64,000 bases of DNA from Lithobates sylvaticus (taxonomy: Eukaryota; Chordata; Amphibia; Anura; Ranidae): contig CM053030.1 of NCBI GenBank assembly GCA_028564925.1, positions 407,741,043-407,805,042 on the forward strand. Direction: 5' to 3'. The translations under genes and the position numbers were made by a program. Below, piece by piece: positions 32,454 to 43,782 of the stretch. The notes beneath the pieces are model-generated. The model was not told where the DNA came from, searched no databases, and worked only from the letters and a program-made list of their open reading frames with translations. Positions within the stretch are counted from its first letter, which is position 1. Each line of letters opens with the position of its first letter.

Positions 32454-32653
32454 AGGAACAGGATTTTTTTTTTTTTAGGGTAACAAACGCTTTAATGCTT
32501 ATACACAGGCAAAACAAACACATCTGCTGCTTCAAAGTTTACAAAATATATGCATAAGAGCACTTTTTTTTTTGGCTGACGGATGCATGCGTGAACGTCC
32601 ACTCAATTAGTGTAACTAGGCCCAACAGGCTGATAATGACCACATTTGCTGAT

Positions 32654-32700
32654 AACAAGAGATAATCTTTTTTTTTTTTTTTTTTTTTTTCTTTTATTAC
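32654..32700. repeat. T-rich homopolymer tracts
   Basis: Runs of T at 32668-32690 and nearby. Low-complexity sequence inside the host TTAA element. Confidence 0.8.
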
Positions 32701-32865
32701 CCTTTTTTTTCCACATATATGATGTAATTAATTCAAACATTCAAACTAGTAATTGTGAACAGACACAACTTTACACCTTTTTTTTTTCTTTTCTTTTATA
32801 ACTGACAATTGCATTTTTTGAATGCATGAAAGTAAAAAAATCTTGAGCGTTTACAACCACTTTAA

Positions 32866-33845
32866 ATTGCTATTCAATAAAGCTATGAGATTATAAAGTC
32901 CAGTTGCCCACTTATTAAAAAAAATAATACATGATGACCTACCAAAGAAGCTACAAATATTCTGTTTTAAATTATGATCTGTGCATTTTGTGGTTCAACG
33001 CAATGCTCCAAACAAATTCAGTTTAATATAAATATTTTAAATATCTTCCCGGCAGCACTTTTCCTGGCGAATAATACACTGCACATATTTTTCTCTGTGG
33101 CGCAACAGGGGAGAAAGAAAGCTGCCATATGATATAGCATGAGGAAAATCTGTTCATGTAAAAATGAACAAGATTATTCCTCCAAATAAATTCAAACCAA
33201 AGCCATGTCTACTTATTGCATAAAGTGTATTGCCCAACGTTACAGCATGGGGCATATTTAGAAAGCAGTGAATGTGACACTAAGCATTCACTGCGGGTGA
33301 ATCAATTACAGTAATTTCAAACACATGCACCAGGAATATTCCCTTTTCTGACCCCAGTATGTGAGCATGACGTTTCCATTAATGCTCATGTCTTAAATCA
33401 GTTTCTGCAAGCAAGCTTGATCATTTTTTTTAGGAGAAAGCTATAACCTAAAGTGAAAAATTAGCATGAATCTCAAGCTCACATAAATCAAAAATAGTTT
33501 TTGCTTATCAGACCATTGGTATAGCAACAGGGGTCTGGGAGGCAGAATACTGATTCTTTACTGTCTTTGGTGCCATTATCTATTAAACCATTTGTTATAG
33601 CCACTAACTGTTGCCATCTCTCTCCCTTGCTGGGGTAAATTTAATGCAGAAGGTCATTTAAAAATGTAACTTTTGCAATGTGCGCAGTGTATTTTTTTTG
33701 CACACTTTTGGTATCGTCCAACTACTCATTTAGCTGAATTGTTCACTGAAAGTAAAACTGTGCTTTGCCCTTGCAGGGGAAAAGGAACTTTTTCATATTA
33801 AAACCTAGTCCTCCTGCAGTATATATATACATGCTCATTACTTAG
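32866..33845. other. Mostly unrecognised sequence
   Basis: GGGGCATATTTAGAAAGCAG, then GTGAATGTGACACTAAGC at 33249-33300 and a mirrored GCATTCACTGCGGGTG, look like one end of a small MITE. No partner end is clear. The last eight bases (33838-33845) are the left target duplication of the next hAT copy. Confidence 0.4.
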
Positions 33846-34604
33846 TAGACATGTGCACACTGAAATATTTAGTTTTCGTCCGAAAAATAATTTATTTAGT
33901 TACTCCCGAAATTCGTTTTTATTTAATTTGTTTCTTTAAAAAATGCATTTGTCCGAAAATCCGAAATAATTAAGGTCGAATCTGTCATTGAAGGCGTATG
34001 GTGTCTGTCGAATGTTCTAAGAAGATTCGACGGAGCAGCTAAACTGTACCACGCCGCAATCGTACATTTCCATTTGAATGTTCCGCCTACAAGCTATAGT
34101 AGAATTCTAATGTTGTATGACACTAGTAATAATTATATTTATTAATTATTATTACTAATCAACCAACATTAGAATTCTTCTATAGCCTATGGGCAGAGCA
34201 TTTGCCATAAATGTCCGCTCTCGGCGACTGCTTCTTCGAATCTTCATGTCGAATCTTTTCTCTCTATGTCGAATAATCTTGGACTAATAGAGTATATTAG
34301 GCACATTCGACCTTTTTTGCTATTGTCTCTATAATGTTGTATCTTTTCTCTCTATGTAGAATAATCTTGGACTAATAGAGCTAAGGTTAGGCACATTCGA
34401 CCACAGGTTCGATGGACACAGATCGCTATTGTCAGCGTCATGTCAAATCTCCTATCTATATCGAACTGTTGTCACAACGAAAAAAAAATTAAGCATTTGT
34501 TTATGTCTGATCTTTCGGTTTTCGGATTCTGCGCATTCGTTATCGTTTGTTAAAACGATAACGAAAGTACCAGAAATTCAGACGAAAACGAATGCACATG
34601 TCTG
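33846..34604. mobile_element. Non-autonomous hAT element, copy 2
   Basis: The ends are TAGACATGTGCA and TGCACATGTCTG. They are flanked by a perfect 8-bp target duplication TTACTTAG (33838-33845 and 34605-34612). It shares GGTCGAATCTGTCATTGAAGG, TCGACGGAGCAGCTAAACTG, AATAATCTTGGACTAATAGAG and the right subterminal zone with the 2451 copy. It lacks the right arm of that copy's hairpin and instead holds a different hairpin at 34091-34187. No transposase. Confidence 0.85.
34091..34187. repeat. Hairpin inside hAT copy 2
   Basis: CTATAGTAGAATTCTAATGTTG is mirrored by CAACATTAGAATTCTTCTATAG across a ~50-bp AT-rich loop (ATTATATTTATTAATTATTA). Confidence 0.75.
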
Positions 34605-34612
34605 TTACTTAG

Positions 34613-35013
34613 TTATGTGACTCAGTCCAGGACTTGTGCTTGGTAATTGGCCCAACACTGTCACATGGATGCAGGAAGAAAGTCTGTTCTGCGTAAGCTC
34701 TGACTAAGAGCTTACAACGGCATGTCTTCCCTAACTTCTAGTGGCTTAATGGAGGGGCAAAGGAAGCAAATGAAACATAAGAATAGGCTTCCGGAGATGG
34801 TGGCATAAAAGTCATCCTGTTGCTTTGCCCTTCATCGCCAAACTACAGGTTCACTTTAATGCATATGAAGCTATGTAATGTAAAAGTGGTTTTAAACCCC
34901 TGAAATAAAAAATGGAAAAAACATATCAGTCTATTGTATATACTGTACTTGCCTCTATCCAAGGCACCAAATGTGATTTCTTTCTGCTCTCTTATGCCAT
35001 CTGAATGAGTCAC
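34613..35013. other. Stretch with no recognised feature
   Basis: Ordinary sequence between two transposons. No gene is seen. Confidence 0.4.
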
Positions 35014-35428
35014 TAATGCCCAGTACACACTATCGGAAATTCGGCCAGCGAAAGACCGATGAGAGCTTTTGGTCGGAAATTCCGACCATGTGTATGCTCC
35101 CTCAGACTTTTCCTGACCGAATTCCAGCCAGCAAAAGATTGCGTGTTTGAGAGCATGAGAAAAAAATGAGAGCATGTTCTCATTTTTTCGGTCGGAAAAA
35201 GTTCCGATTGGAAATTCCGATCATCTGTAGCAATTCCGACGTGCAAAATTCCTACGCATGCTCGGAAACAATTCGACGCATACTCGGAAGCATTGAACTT
35301 AATTTTCTTGGCTCGTCGTAGTGTTGTACGTCACCGCGTTCTTGATGGTCGAAAGCTCAGCAAACTTTTGTGCGACCGTGTGTATACAAGCCAAGCTTGA
35401 GCAGAATTCTGCTCGTGTGTACGCCACA
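35014..35428. mobile_element. MITE of the GTACACACG family, copy 2
   Basis: The left end is TGCCCAGTACACACTATCGG after TAA and the right end is GTGTGTACGCCACATTA. It is collinear with copy 1 at 17517 (GAAAGACCGATGAGAGCTTT, TTTTTCGGTCGGAAAAAG, GACCGTGTGTATACAAGCC, AAGCTTGAGCAGAATTC). Target duplication is not cleanly preserved (TAA against TTA). No coding capacity. Confidence 0.75.
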
Positions 35429-35444
35429 TTAGAGTTCTAAGTCT

Positions 35445-36018
35445 ATGCCAGTGGTTCTCAGCTCCTGTTTTTAGGACCCACTAACAGGCCAGATTTTAAG
35501 TACAGGGGGCCCCCTACTTACAAACATCCGACTTACAAACGACTCCTACTTACAAACGGAGGGAGACAACAGGAAGTGAGAGGAAATCCACCCCTATGAA
35601 GGGAAATTCACTTCTGTAAGAGTTAATATGGGAAAAAGGTGTCTCCACTGATGCTTTATCACCAGTCCATGCTTCCCTAACAACCCAAAATTTTCAAAAT
35701 CCAATTGTCATTGGGACAGAAGGTGAATTGAAATCTTCTGAACAGGGGCACAGACAGCAAAACAAATGTTACAGGGGTGATAACCCTTCTCTATGTTATC
35801 TAAAAAACTGAAAAATAAATTTTTTTGGCTGGAGCTACACTTAAAAAATGTACCTGTTCCGACTTACAAACAGATTCAACTTAAGAACAAACCTACAGTC
35901 CCTATCTTGGTTGTAACCCGGGGACCCCCTGTATTACCTTGGGGAGATGCAGACTAGAATGCTGCAATCGCTGAACAGCAAACAATATCACCTATGTATT
36001 TCAGTTCTCTGGGTTGAA
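35445..36018. repeat. Dispersed repeat split by a pogo-like MITE
   Basis: GCCAGTGGTTCTCAGCTCC, then AGGACCCACTAACAGGCCAG and TTTTAAG at 35448-35500 continue after the inserted element at 35932 as TATTACCTTGGGGAGATGCA, then GACTAGAATGCTGCAATC. I recognise this continuous text as a known ranid repeat, so the insertion boundary is well supported. Confidence 0.5.
35503..35931. mobile_element. Tc1/mariner-superfamily (pogo/Tigger-like) non-autonomous element
   Basis: The ends are CAGGGGGCCCCCTACTTACA and, mirrored, GTAACCCGGGGACCCCCTG. They are flanked by TA on both sides (35501-35502, 35932-35933). Subterminal CTTACAAAC words recur as GACTTACAAACAGATTC. The body (35560-35850) has no transposase. 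Ends beginning CAGGGGGTCCCC are typical of pogo/Tigger-like families. Confidence 0.7.
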
Positions 36019-36402
36019 CTAAAACAAACTGATAGCGTGTACTAGGCTTTACACCAAATGACCCCTTGGGGGGAGGCCTCTGGCCGTGAGATTTGAGAAT
36101 TAAGTTAAGTAGGGAATTGAATTTCAGTTGGAAGTCATTGTGGAATAATCTAGAATGATACCATTGTGTGTATTTGAAGCATTGTGCTATTGACTGGTGT
36201 GTGTTGGTTGTTGAGGTTTGAATAAAGTATTCCAAGATGTATCAATTTTTAACCCAAGTATCCTTAATTAAAGATGTCCCCACCCACTCTATGCGGAATA
36301 CATACTGTAGGTAATTATTTTTTTTTTTATATATAATGAAATAGAAGAAGGGTCACAGAAAATCCTTTTATGGAAAAATTTTATTTTTTGCTACCAGAAA
36401 GA
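36019..36402. other. Unrecognised sequence with a MITE end
   Basis: AGCGTGTACTAGGCTTTAC at 36033 looks like one end of the CCTAGTACACAC MITE family. The rest is unrecognised. Confidence 0.35.
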
Positions 36403-36850
36403 TAGATATATAGTTAGTCAGGTTGAAAAAAGACACAAGTCCATCCAGTTCAACCATAAAAAAAAAAAAAAAAAAAAAATATTGTACAATCCAAAATACC
36501 CAATTCTATACCCACAGTTGATCCAGAGGAAGGAAAAAAAACCAGCAGCGCATGCTCCAATTTGCTACAGCAGGGGAGAAAACTCCTTCCTGATCCCCCA
36601 AGAGGCAATCGATTTTCCCTGGATCAACTTTACCTATAAATGTTAGTACCCCGTTATATTATGTACATTTAGGAAAGTATCCAGGCCTTTCTTAAAGCAA
36701 TCTACTGAGCTGGCCAGAAACACCTCTGGAGGGAGATGATAGTAAGCAATCATTTACAGGCCTCGAAAACTGAATCTTTTTTTTTACAGCCCTTGGAAAG
36801 GAGAGGTATATCTTCTTCTCCCCTCTGGGACTTTAGCTGGCGAGCTCAAA
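36403..36850 (+). repeat. Common dispersed amphibian repeat (AGACACAAGTCCATCCAGTT)
   Basis: TCAGGTTGAAAAAAGACAC, AAGTCCATCCAGTTCAACC, ATACCCACAGTTGATCCAG, CTCCTTCCTGATCCCCC, GATTTTCCCTGGATCAACTT and AGCTGGCCAGAAACACCTC are recalled as the signature text of a very abundant frog repeat. An A tract (36459-36479) lies within. Class is not assigned. Confidence 0.55.
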
Positions 36851-37869
36851 ATCATCTGTGCCATTTCCACACACGATTGGAAAGTTAAATTATGGAAACA
36901 AAAGATTACATAAAGTGATGCAAAGACTTTACCCCTAAAGTTGCCTTATTACTTTCATTGGTATGATGGTAACAAAGTCACGTCTGTTCCCCAATTTTCA
37001 GCAATAGTGAATGCTGCAATCCGCTCACCCAACGCCTTTCATTTATACAGATACAGCTTATTTCAATGTGTTTAAATCTGTACTAAAGCTGTAATAATGA
37101 AACCATATGTGACAAAACCTTACTACACAACCAAACTATACTTTTTTTGGCTGTTTTCTTGAACCTTATTTAGGCCTTTCTCTCCCAGTTCAAGTTTTGT
37201 TATTTGCCTGGCTGAACTGAGCACCAGCAGAGATAATCAGACAGCATAGAAATTAATAAATGAGTGACTTTGAGTACCTGTGAATTAAAAACCTCTTATA
37301 TAGGGAAAGTATTTTCGCCTTTTCTGTTGTTTGTGACCCCCGTGGGGAGAATAAGCAGCAACGGGTTCCAATTTGTTAATGTCTATGGCCAAGCCTCACA
37401 GTTGGAAATAAAAATCAGGTAGATGCTTTTAAATCTCTTCTTGCACTCAAAATACATGAATTGATGTTGAATGATATTCATTATAGAATTTTGAAAAACT
37501 GTTTTTATGCTCTTAGCTGAGCTTAGATGGTAAAAATATTATATCTAATGTCTCAGGACTTGCATTGCTGAAAGATGTGGTCTCTTATCTCTGTTGCACA
37601 AAAGGATATTGCACACTTCTCTGTCTGGTAAATATAGGTCTGTCAAGAATATCACTACTTTATATTCCCTACAAATGATAAATTCACTTTGAAAGTAAAA
37701 CAAATCATCCGTTGAAAGAATAGACTCATTATTGTCCTGTTCTTTTTCTTCAGACAAAAGGCAATGTTCGGCTTTTGGTTGCAAGGTACAGTCAGCATAC
37801 TTGCTAGACCAGATTAGCTACTGTTGTGATTGTAATATCTTGGTTTTTCACCATAATGCATTTTATGTA
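36851..37869. other. ~1 kb with no recognised feature
   Basis: Ordinary sequence. No gene or transposon end is recognised. Confidence 0.4.
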
Positions 37870-38285
37870 TTAAGGTGAAAAATCTTCTGTGCTGCAGCTC
37901 CCCCCCAGACCTCCCCTTTTTCATACCTGAGCCCGAACCGATCCAGCGATGTGCACAAGTGCAGCTGTTCCAGCCATTGTCCCTCTCCTCATTGGACAGA
38001 ATAATAGCAGCAGGAGCCATTGGCTCCCACTGCTGTCAATCAAAAACCGTGACATGAGGGCGGGGCTGAGTCTGCACAGGTGCCCCCATGGAAAGCATCT
38101 TACCATAGGGTCACCCGATGAAGAGGAGGGGCCTGGAGTGCCCGCAGGGGGATCCCAGAAGAAGAGGATAGGGTCTGCTCTGTGCAAAACCATTGCATGG
38201 AGCAGGTAAGTATAGGCATGTTTGTTATTTTTATTTTAAAAAAATGGAGGGTTTTTTCCCATCATTTACATGATGATGAACATTT
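37870..38285 (+). mobile_element. TTAA-type repeat fragment, opposite orientation to 50292
   Basis: It starts TTAAGGTGAAAAATCTTCTG. The internal text GGAGCCATTGGCTCCCACTG and GGAGCAGGTAAGTATAGGC appears reverse-complemented in 50320-50590 (GGCTCCCGCTGCTG, ATACTTACCTGCTCTG). The right end is unclear. Non-coding; the overlapping frames are GC-rich artefacts. Confidence 0.45.
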
Positions 38286-39597
38286 TTAACTGATTCCCGA
38301 CCGGCTCGCGTACATATACTGCAGCACAATGGCACCACTGCGGGAAACCCCGTGTATATATACGGGGTTCCTTTAGGAGCCGGCGGAGGGACGCGCGTGC
38401 ACCCGCTGCACGGCGGGGGACCCGATGCGTGTGGCTGGCGGTCCTGTGCATGAGCACCAGCACGGGGATTTCTGTGTGTAAACACAGAAATCCCTGTGCT
38501 GTCAGAGGAGAGGAGACATGTAATTTGTTAATAGTAAGTAGGAACAGCGAAATGTCTCCTCTCCTACTCAGTATTATCCCCATACAGTTAGAACAAACTG
38601 AAGGAACACACATTTAACCCTTTGATCACCCCGTAGTGTTAACCCCTTCCCTACCAGTGTCATTTACACAGTAATCAGTGCATTTTTATAGCACTAATCG
38701 TTGTATAAATGTCAATGGTCCCAAAAATGTGTCAAAAGTGTCCGATCTGTCCGCCGAAATGTCGAAAATACAGCTAAAAATTGCAGATGACCGCCATTAC
38801 TAGTAAAAAAAATTAATAATAATAATAATAAAAATGCCATAAATCTTTCCTATAATTTGTACGCGCTATAACTTTTGCGCAAACCAATCAATATATGCTT
38901 ATTACGATTTTTTATTTACCAAAAATATGTAGAAGAATATATAAACTGATAAAGAAATTTGTTTTTTGTTTTGGGGCTATTTATTATAGTGTAATGGAAA
39001 TTTGTAAGTTCTGTATATAATTGTATTCTATTTTGTATGTATTGCTCACTGCCCTCACTGTGCACACGGCACTAATAATGTTTTCAGTACATGTTTACAT
39101 TCTTTCGAGTCCTGATTAGAATTAGCCTGCCTATGATACGCCCCTTGTTACCATAAACGTACAATTGTAATATTAATGTGATACCTACGTAATCATGTGT
39201 ATAAAACCCTTCAATTGCGTCATATTAAAGCAGAACAGTTATTTGGAAGGATGCTGAGCGTATCTTTTGTGTCTGTTCCCTACTGCAGTAGTTATTATTA
39301 ATTTGGAACCACTAATCAATATGAGGATAGGAGTTGCCTATCTATAAATTTCCAGGACAATAGCAAAAAGAAAATAATATTGTTTTCTTTTCAAAAGAGT
39401 CGCTCTTTTTTTGTGTATAGCGCAAAAAATAAAAACCGCAGAGGTGATCAAATAGCACCAAAAGAAAGCTCTATTTGTGGGAAAAAAATTATGCATTGCA
39501 TGACCGCGCAATTACCAGTTAAAGCGACGCAATGCCAAATTGTAAAAAGTGCTCTGGTCAGGAAAGGGGTAAAACCTTCTGGGGCTGAAATGGTTAA
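38286..39597. mobile_element. ~0.9-kb TTAA element family, copy interrupted by a solo LTR
   Basis: The left end is TTAACTGATTCCCGACCGGC and the right end is GGGGCTGAAATGGTTAA. The body is collinear with 31533-32453 and 63166-64000. Removing the 370-bp LTR plus one ATAG copy at 38990-39363 restores an uninterrupted family sequence (TTTATTATAGCAAAAAG). The left third is GC-rich with a hairpin around CGTACATATACTGCAGC / CCGTGTATATATACGG. No transposase. Confidence 0.7.
38990..39359 (+). mobile_element. Solo LTR (endogenous-retrovirus-like fossil)
   Basis: It starts TG and ends CA (TGTAATGGAAATTT ... AAATTTCCAGGACA). It is flanked by a perfect 4-bp duplication ATAG (38986-38989 and 39360-39363). 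Inside are a TATA-like GTGTATAAAACC and, downstream, ATTAAAGC, which could be the promoter and polyadenylation region. No internal retroviral genes are next to it, so it is a solo LTR left by recombination. It is younger than the TTAA element it interrupts. Class within ERV/LTR elements is not resolved. Confidence 0.65.
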
Positions 39598-41159
39598 TAA
39601 AATCTTTCCGCTTTCATTATATACCGGATTTTAGAAATCTTTTTCCCAGACAGAAATAATCTCCCATGCTGGCCATGCCAGAGAGTTTCCATTGACTTGA
39701 AGGAGGCTGAACTACTTCACCAGAGATTCAAGTCTATTGGGCACAGCCAGCGCTGTAGAAGATTTGGGGCCAGAGGAAGGTAAACATTGGAGGAAGTTAC
39801 TGTTGTCAGGCAAAAGGACAACATGTCAGCCTTCTTGTACCACCTGGAAGCTTCAGGTCCCTGCATCTAAAATAAGTGGTCAGAATAAATGGGTTATAGG
39901 GTCGGCATACTGGAAATCTAATTTTCTGGAGAAGTCTAGCTTGGGGACATTTTACATGCTATGTCCCAACTGCTGAATTAATACCATTGTTAACTTTCCC
40001 ACTGCTTCTGTAGCCCTTGGGCTTTGTGTCTGTGCTCTGCTCTGTTCAAATAAACTTCCGACACCAAGTTATACACCTGGACTCTAACCTGCTTAAACAC
40101 AAGAGCAAATGTTGTTGAATTTTTTATTTTGTTGCTAAAATGTCCTCCTGTTCTTCTTTGCACATAGCATTTCTACTTTATCTAATTAGCATGCCCTTTT
40201 TTTTTTTAGTTTGTTTGTTTTTTGTATTTTTTGGAAGTTAGGGTGAAATGTATTTCATGTCCTTAGAAGTGTGTTATTACATATAGGATGGAACAAAGTA
40301 GAATTTGGTGGGTGGTAGGTGGCCACAAATCTCAAATGAAATGTATGCTTGGTCATAATGTATTTTTGCATGCAGTGCAATCGTTTTGAGAGATGTTTGT
40401 GGTTAGGAGGCTTACTGTACGTATGGAAGTATGCTAACTGGAAAATGTTTTTTTGTCCAAAACAACCATGTAGAATCCCTTTTTTATTTTTAAACTATGG
40501 ACTGTAAAAATTCCAGGAGTAAGCAAATCTCCTCAATGGGAGCAGTGGTATTAAGCGTTCTCTACACTACTAGAAAATGTGTTTTTAAAAGATATTCACT
40601 CACAGTTTTGTATGACACCTATTAAATAGACATGATGTTATGAGAAATCTTTCACAGGTAGACGAAGCAAAAAAATTGACAATAGTTCTAACCTGTCTCC
40701 ACTCCACTGAAAAAATGTTTTAGTTGGAGCTTGGTTTTAATGTGCTTTCTTTCGATGGCTTTTTTATTTCTTTGTGGACTAATCAATAATATACACAAAA
40801 GCCTACATTATCCAATTGAAGCACTGAAATGGTCCTACTTTTGAGCACATACATTCAAATGTATCAGTCTTGGCAAACTTAGGTCATTTACATAGTTGTT
40901 GGCGAGTGTGTTATATACACCAAAGCTTTTAGGAAATTATGTAGTGATCGGTTCAGCCATTAGGCTTCTTTTCTCATTTTATTCCCTTTCCTTAAACACC
41001 TACTTTAAAGAGCCTTTTGTTTACAGAGCTCAGCAACTAAAGCTGAAATGTACTCACACAACTAAATCACTTGTTGCTCTACCTTTGGGCAATGCATGGT
41101 GCTCTAGGAATCCTTTGACTTGTAATTAATGGCTATTTGTAAGATAAAGATTGCATACA
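39598..41159. other. ~1.5 kb with no recognised feature
   Basis: No transposon ends, RNA genes or convincing exons are seen. A T-rich patch lies at 40196-40230. Confidence 0.4.
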
Positions 41160-41161
41160 TA

Positions 41162-41411
41162 CAGTGGGGATCGAATTGCCAAAGGTGGCAGTACAAGATA
41201 TTAACTCAGGGTGCCCAAACTTTTGCAGACACCATTTTTTTGTTTTCTGTAATTTTGAAAGTGTAAATGATGGAATAAAATCTAACTTTTTTTGACATAT
41301 TATAAGAATGTCTAATCTGTAATTTGATGCCATTTGGAGATTTTTCCATGGCTTCGTTATGCACATAATACACATTTTTACCTGGGGTGCCCAAACTTTC
41401 GATCCCCACTG
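41162..41411. mobile_element. 250-bp Tc1/mariner-type MITE
   Basis: The ends CAGTGGGGATCGAA and TTCGATCCCCACTG are perfect inverted repeats flanked by TA on both sides. The subterminal CAGGGTGCCCAAACTTTTGC and GGGGTGCCCAAACTTTCG form the inner repeat. Two short frames on the minus strand are not genes. Confidence 0.85.
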
Positions 41412-42634
41412 TATAGTACGAACAAAAAAAAACAGTAGTGTAAAAATTCAAAAACATTAAATAAAAATGACGCAAAGCCATTTTTAGCTTTAAAAGTTGT
41501 AAAACTCAGTGCTGAGACATCTTTTTTAATTTTTTTAATTAAGTTTTGTAGAAAAACATCTAGTCTAGATAAATGTCAGGTTAAGAGTATTAAAAGACTA
41601 TCCTATTTTGCTACCTGAAAATGCTGGATAATTATAATTACTTTACAATAAAGTAAAATGTTAAATCAGATTATATAGTTACTACTAAATAATCTGATTA
41701 TTCCTGGTCATACATCATGTGGTTAAGGTGGTTTGAGCAGACCTAGGGTAAAAAAAAAGCTTGGCTCGTGTTCCATGGAGGATGTTATTCTTACTACACA
41801 AGTAAGACTGCTCTTCATATCACAGTTTGTGATCTGGCAAGGGCAGGACTACAGAGTTTGCTGCAAGCAATTTTTCTTGTTCTTTATATATTGAAGTCAC
41901 TGGCACAAGTGCAAGTACAGCAAAGTCCCTAATCTGCATCCCTTTTGGTTGAAATCTGACTTTTCTAACGACATTGCTTAAGAACGTCTACTTTACAAAG
42001 TTAACATTTACAGGGCCCTTTTTGAACATTCTGTATGCGATGTATCTTTCTGCAAGGGACTTATTCTGTCAGAGCAGCATGTTTTATATATCAAGGTTGT
42101 GCAACCCTGCAACAATTTCCATAGCAGAGTGTGCACAGCCACCTGGTTAAGCCACCATGTCATTGGTAATGTGGGGAACGTATGTGGCTAAGCTGAAAGA
42201 ACACAATTATCTGAGGAACCATAAAGACACAACTGGTTCTCACAAGAAAAAATTTCACAGCGTGCTCCGAGATGGAACAAATGTCATTTTCTAAGCCAAT
42301 TATAAGAGGTTTCCCTCGCAGACTGCAACAGCAGGCTCAGCTACTGAGATAAGCCCGGAGATGAAGGATATAACACACATGAAATTAGCCAGTGATAACA
42401 GGGACTGCATGCTGTAGGGAATAGGGATGAGAGAAATGATACCGCTAGAATTACAGAGAATATTGGCTTTATTTGCTGTTTATAAAGATACATGGCATAT
42501 GCATCGTCTAAAAATATGGTTAAAGTTAGATAAAAATTTAATCTAGTATTCAGTAATGAACAGTTATGTATGTTACTACAACTACCAGAAATCTCCCTGT
42601 GCTTGTTCTGCACTTTTATCAGTTACTGTACATC
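41412..42634. other. ~1.2 kb with no recognised feature
   Basis: Ordinary AT-rich sequence; nothing is recognised. Confidence 0.4.
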
Positions 42635-43360
42635 AGGGGTAGGCAACCTTTCAGAGGTTGAGATCTACATGGGCAACATGGAGGTAATCAAAGATCCAGG
42701 GGGGTTGTTGGGACTCCCTTTAAAAAACAAAACAAAAAAAACAACAACTATAAAGCCCCCAATAAAACACAGCACAATGTTCTGTGCCTCCCACCCACAG
42801 TAGTGTCCTCTGTTCCTCTTCACATCACCGCCCCCCACAGTAGTATCCTCTGCCCCCACCATACAGTAGTGTCTTCTTCCTCTGCATACCAGTATCCTAC
42901 CCCCTTCACATAACCCCCCACTGTAGTGTCCTGTGCCCCCCTCATAGCAGTCTATTCTGTCCCCTTCACATCACCCCTGCCACTGTAGTGTCCTGTGCCC
43001 CCCATAGCAGTGTCCTCTGCCCCCCTTTACACCACCCCCACTGTAGTGTTGTGTGCCCCCCATAATAGTGCCCTGTGCCCCCCCAAAGCAGTGTCCTTTG
43101 TCCCCTATACATCACCCCCCCCTTAGTGTCCTTTGCCCTCGTTACAAACCCCCCAATGTAGTGTCCTCTGCCCCCCATAGCAGTGTACTTTGCCGCCTTC
43201 ATATCACCCCCACTGTAGTGTCCTGTGCCTTTTCCCTCCATCCAGTACTGGGATAAGGAGTAACTCCCCTGGGGAAGGGGATAAGGGCCGGCAATGCAGA
43301 ACCATGATCACAATCTACCTGTTGGCTGCCTGCAATCGACGGCTTGTCGACCCTCGCTGT
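42635..43360 (+). mobile_element. hAT-type fragment with an internal VNTR
   Basis: CAGGGGTAGGCAACCTTTCA with GTTGAGATCTACATGGGC is a familiar hAT-type left end. The tandem repeat follows, and GATCACAATCTACCTGTTGG near 43307 fits the interior of the same family. The right terminus is not found. Confidence 0.5.
42780..43235 (+). repeat. Variable minisatellite (~12 units of 35-43 bp)
   Basis: The unit approximates CCCCCACTGTAGTGTCCTGT followed by GCCCCCCTTCACATCA. About a dozen irregular copies are present. It generates repeated Gly/His- or Pro-rich peptides on both strands that should not be read as proteins. Confidence 0.8.
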
Positions 43361-43782
43361 AGATTATTCCCAGTTCCTTCTGTGGACTACAAAACACTGC
43401 CTATTACATTAGGGAGAGAGATAGCTGTTTTGTAGCCCTGTCCTAGGGTGACAACATCACTCCTCAATAGATACAGTACACCAAATAATCATTAGCATCC
43501 TAGAGCAGGAAGTGTGTTAAAGGCAGGATCACTAGAGGAAAATAAAAAGTCTGCAAAAAACATCTAATGCAGCCACAATAGATTCAATTTATTGAAGTTC
43601 TTGGGTTAAGATACACTTTAAAGCAGAACTCCAGCTAATTTAGTTCAGAGCAATAGAGCACAGAAGTGTAGAAACCTCAGTTTTTTTTCCCTCAATTTCT
43701 GTTCCAAAGTTACTTGTCCATTATGGGAAGTCCCTGAAACTGGGAAAGGAAAGGGTACAACTTGTGTCAAGTTTTTAATGCT
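43361..43782. other. Mostly unrecognised sequence
   Basis: CTTTAAAGCAGAACTCCAGC at 43617 resembles a TTAA-element end. No partner end is found and no gene is seen. Confidence 0.35.

Larger units (their letters stand above)
30935..32865. mobile_element. TTAA-bounded element (TTAAAGTGGTTGTAA ends) hosting a second TTAA element
   Basis: The left end TTAAAGTGGTTGTAAGGCC and right end TTTACAACCACTTTAA are inverted repeats with TTAA at both sides, as in piggyBac or Kolobok elements. Removing the nested element (31533-32453) leaves about 1.0 kb. The left part holds a GC-rich inverted segment (ACCGGCCGCCTCTC... / ...GAGAGGCGGCCGGT at 31053-31153). No transposase. I recognise these ends as extremely common in ranid genomes. 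Confidence 0.65.

Noticed and set aside
37921-38613. Overlapping GC-rich frames on both strands suggesting a CpG-island exon
   Set aside because: The sequence belongs to two TTAA-type repeats whose copies elsewhere do not keep these frames.
42966-43256. Gly/Thr/His-rich and Pro/Cys-rich repetitive frames
   Set aside because: Artefacts of the 35-43-bp VNTR.
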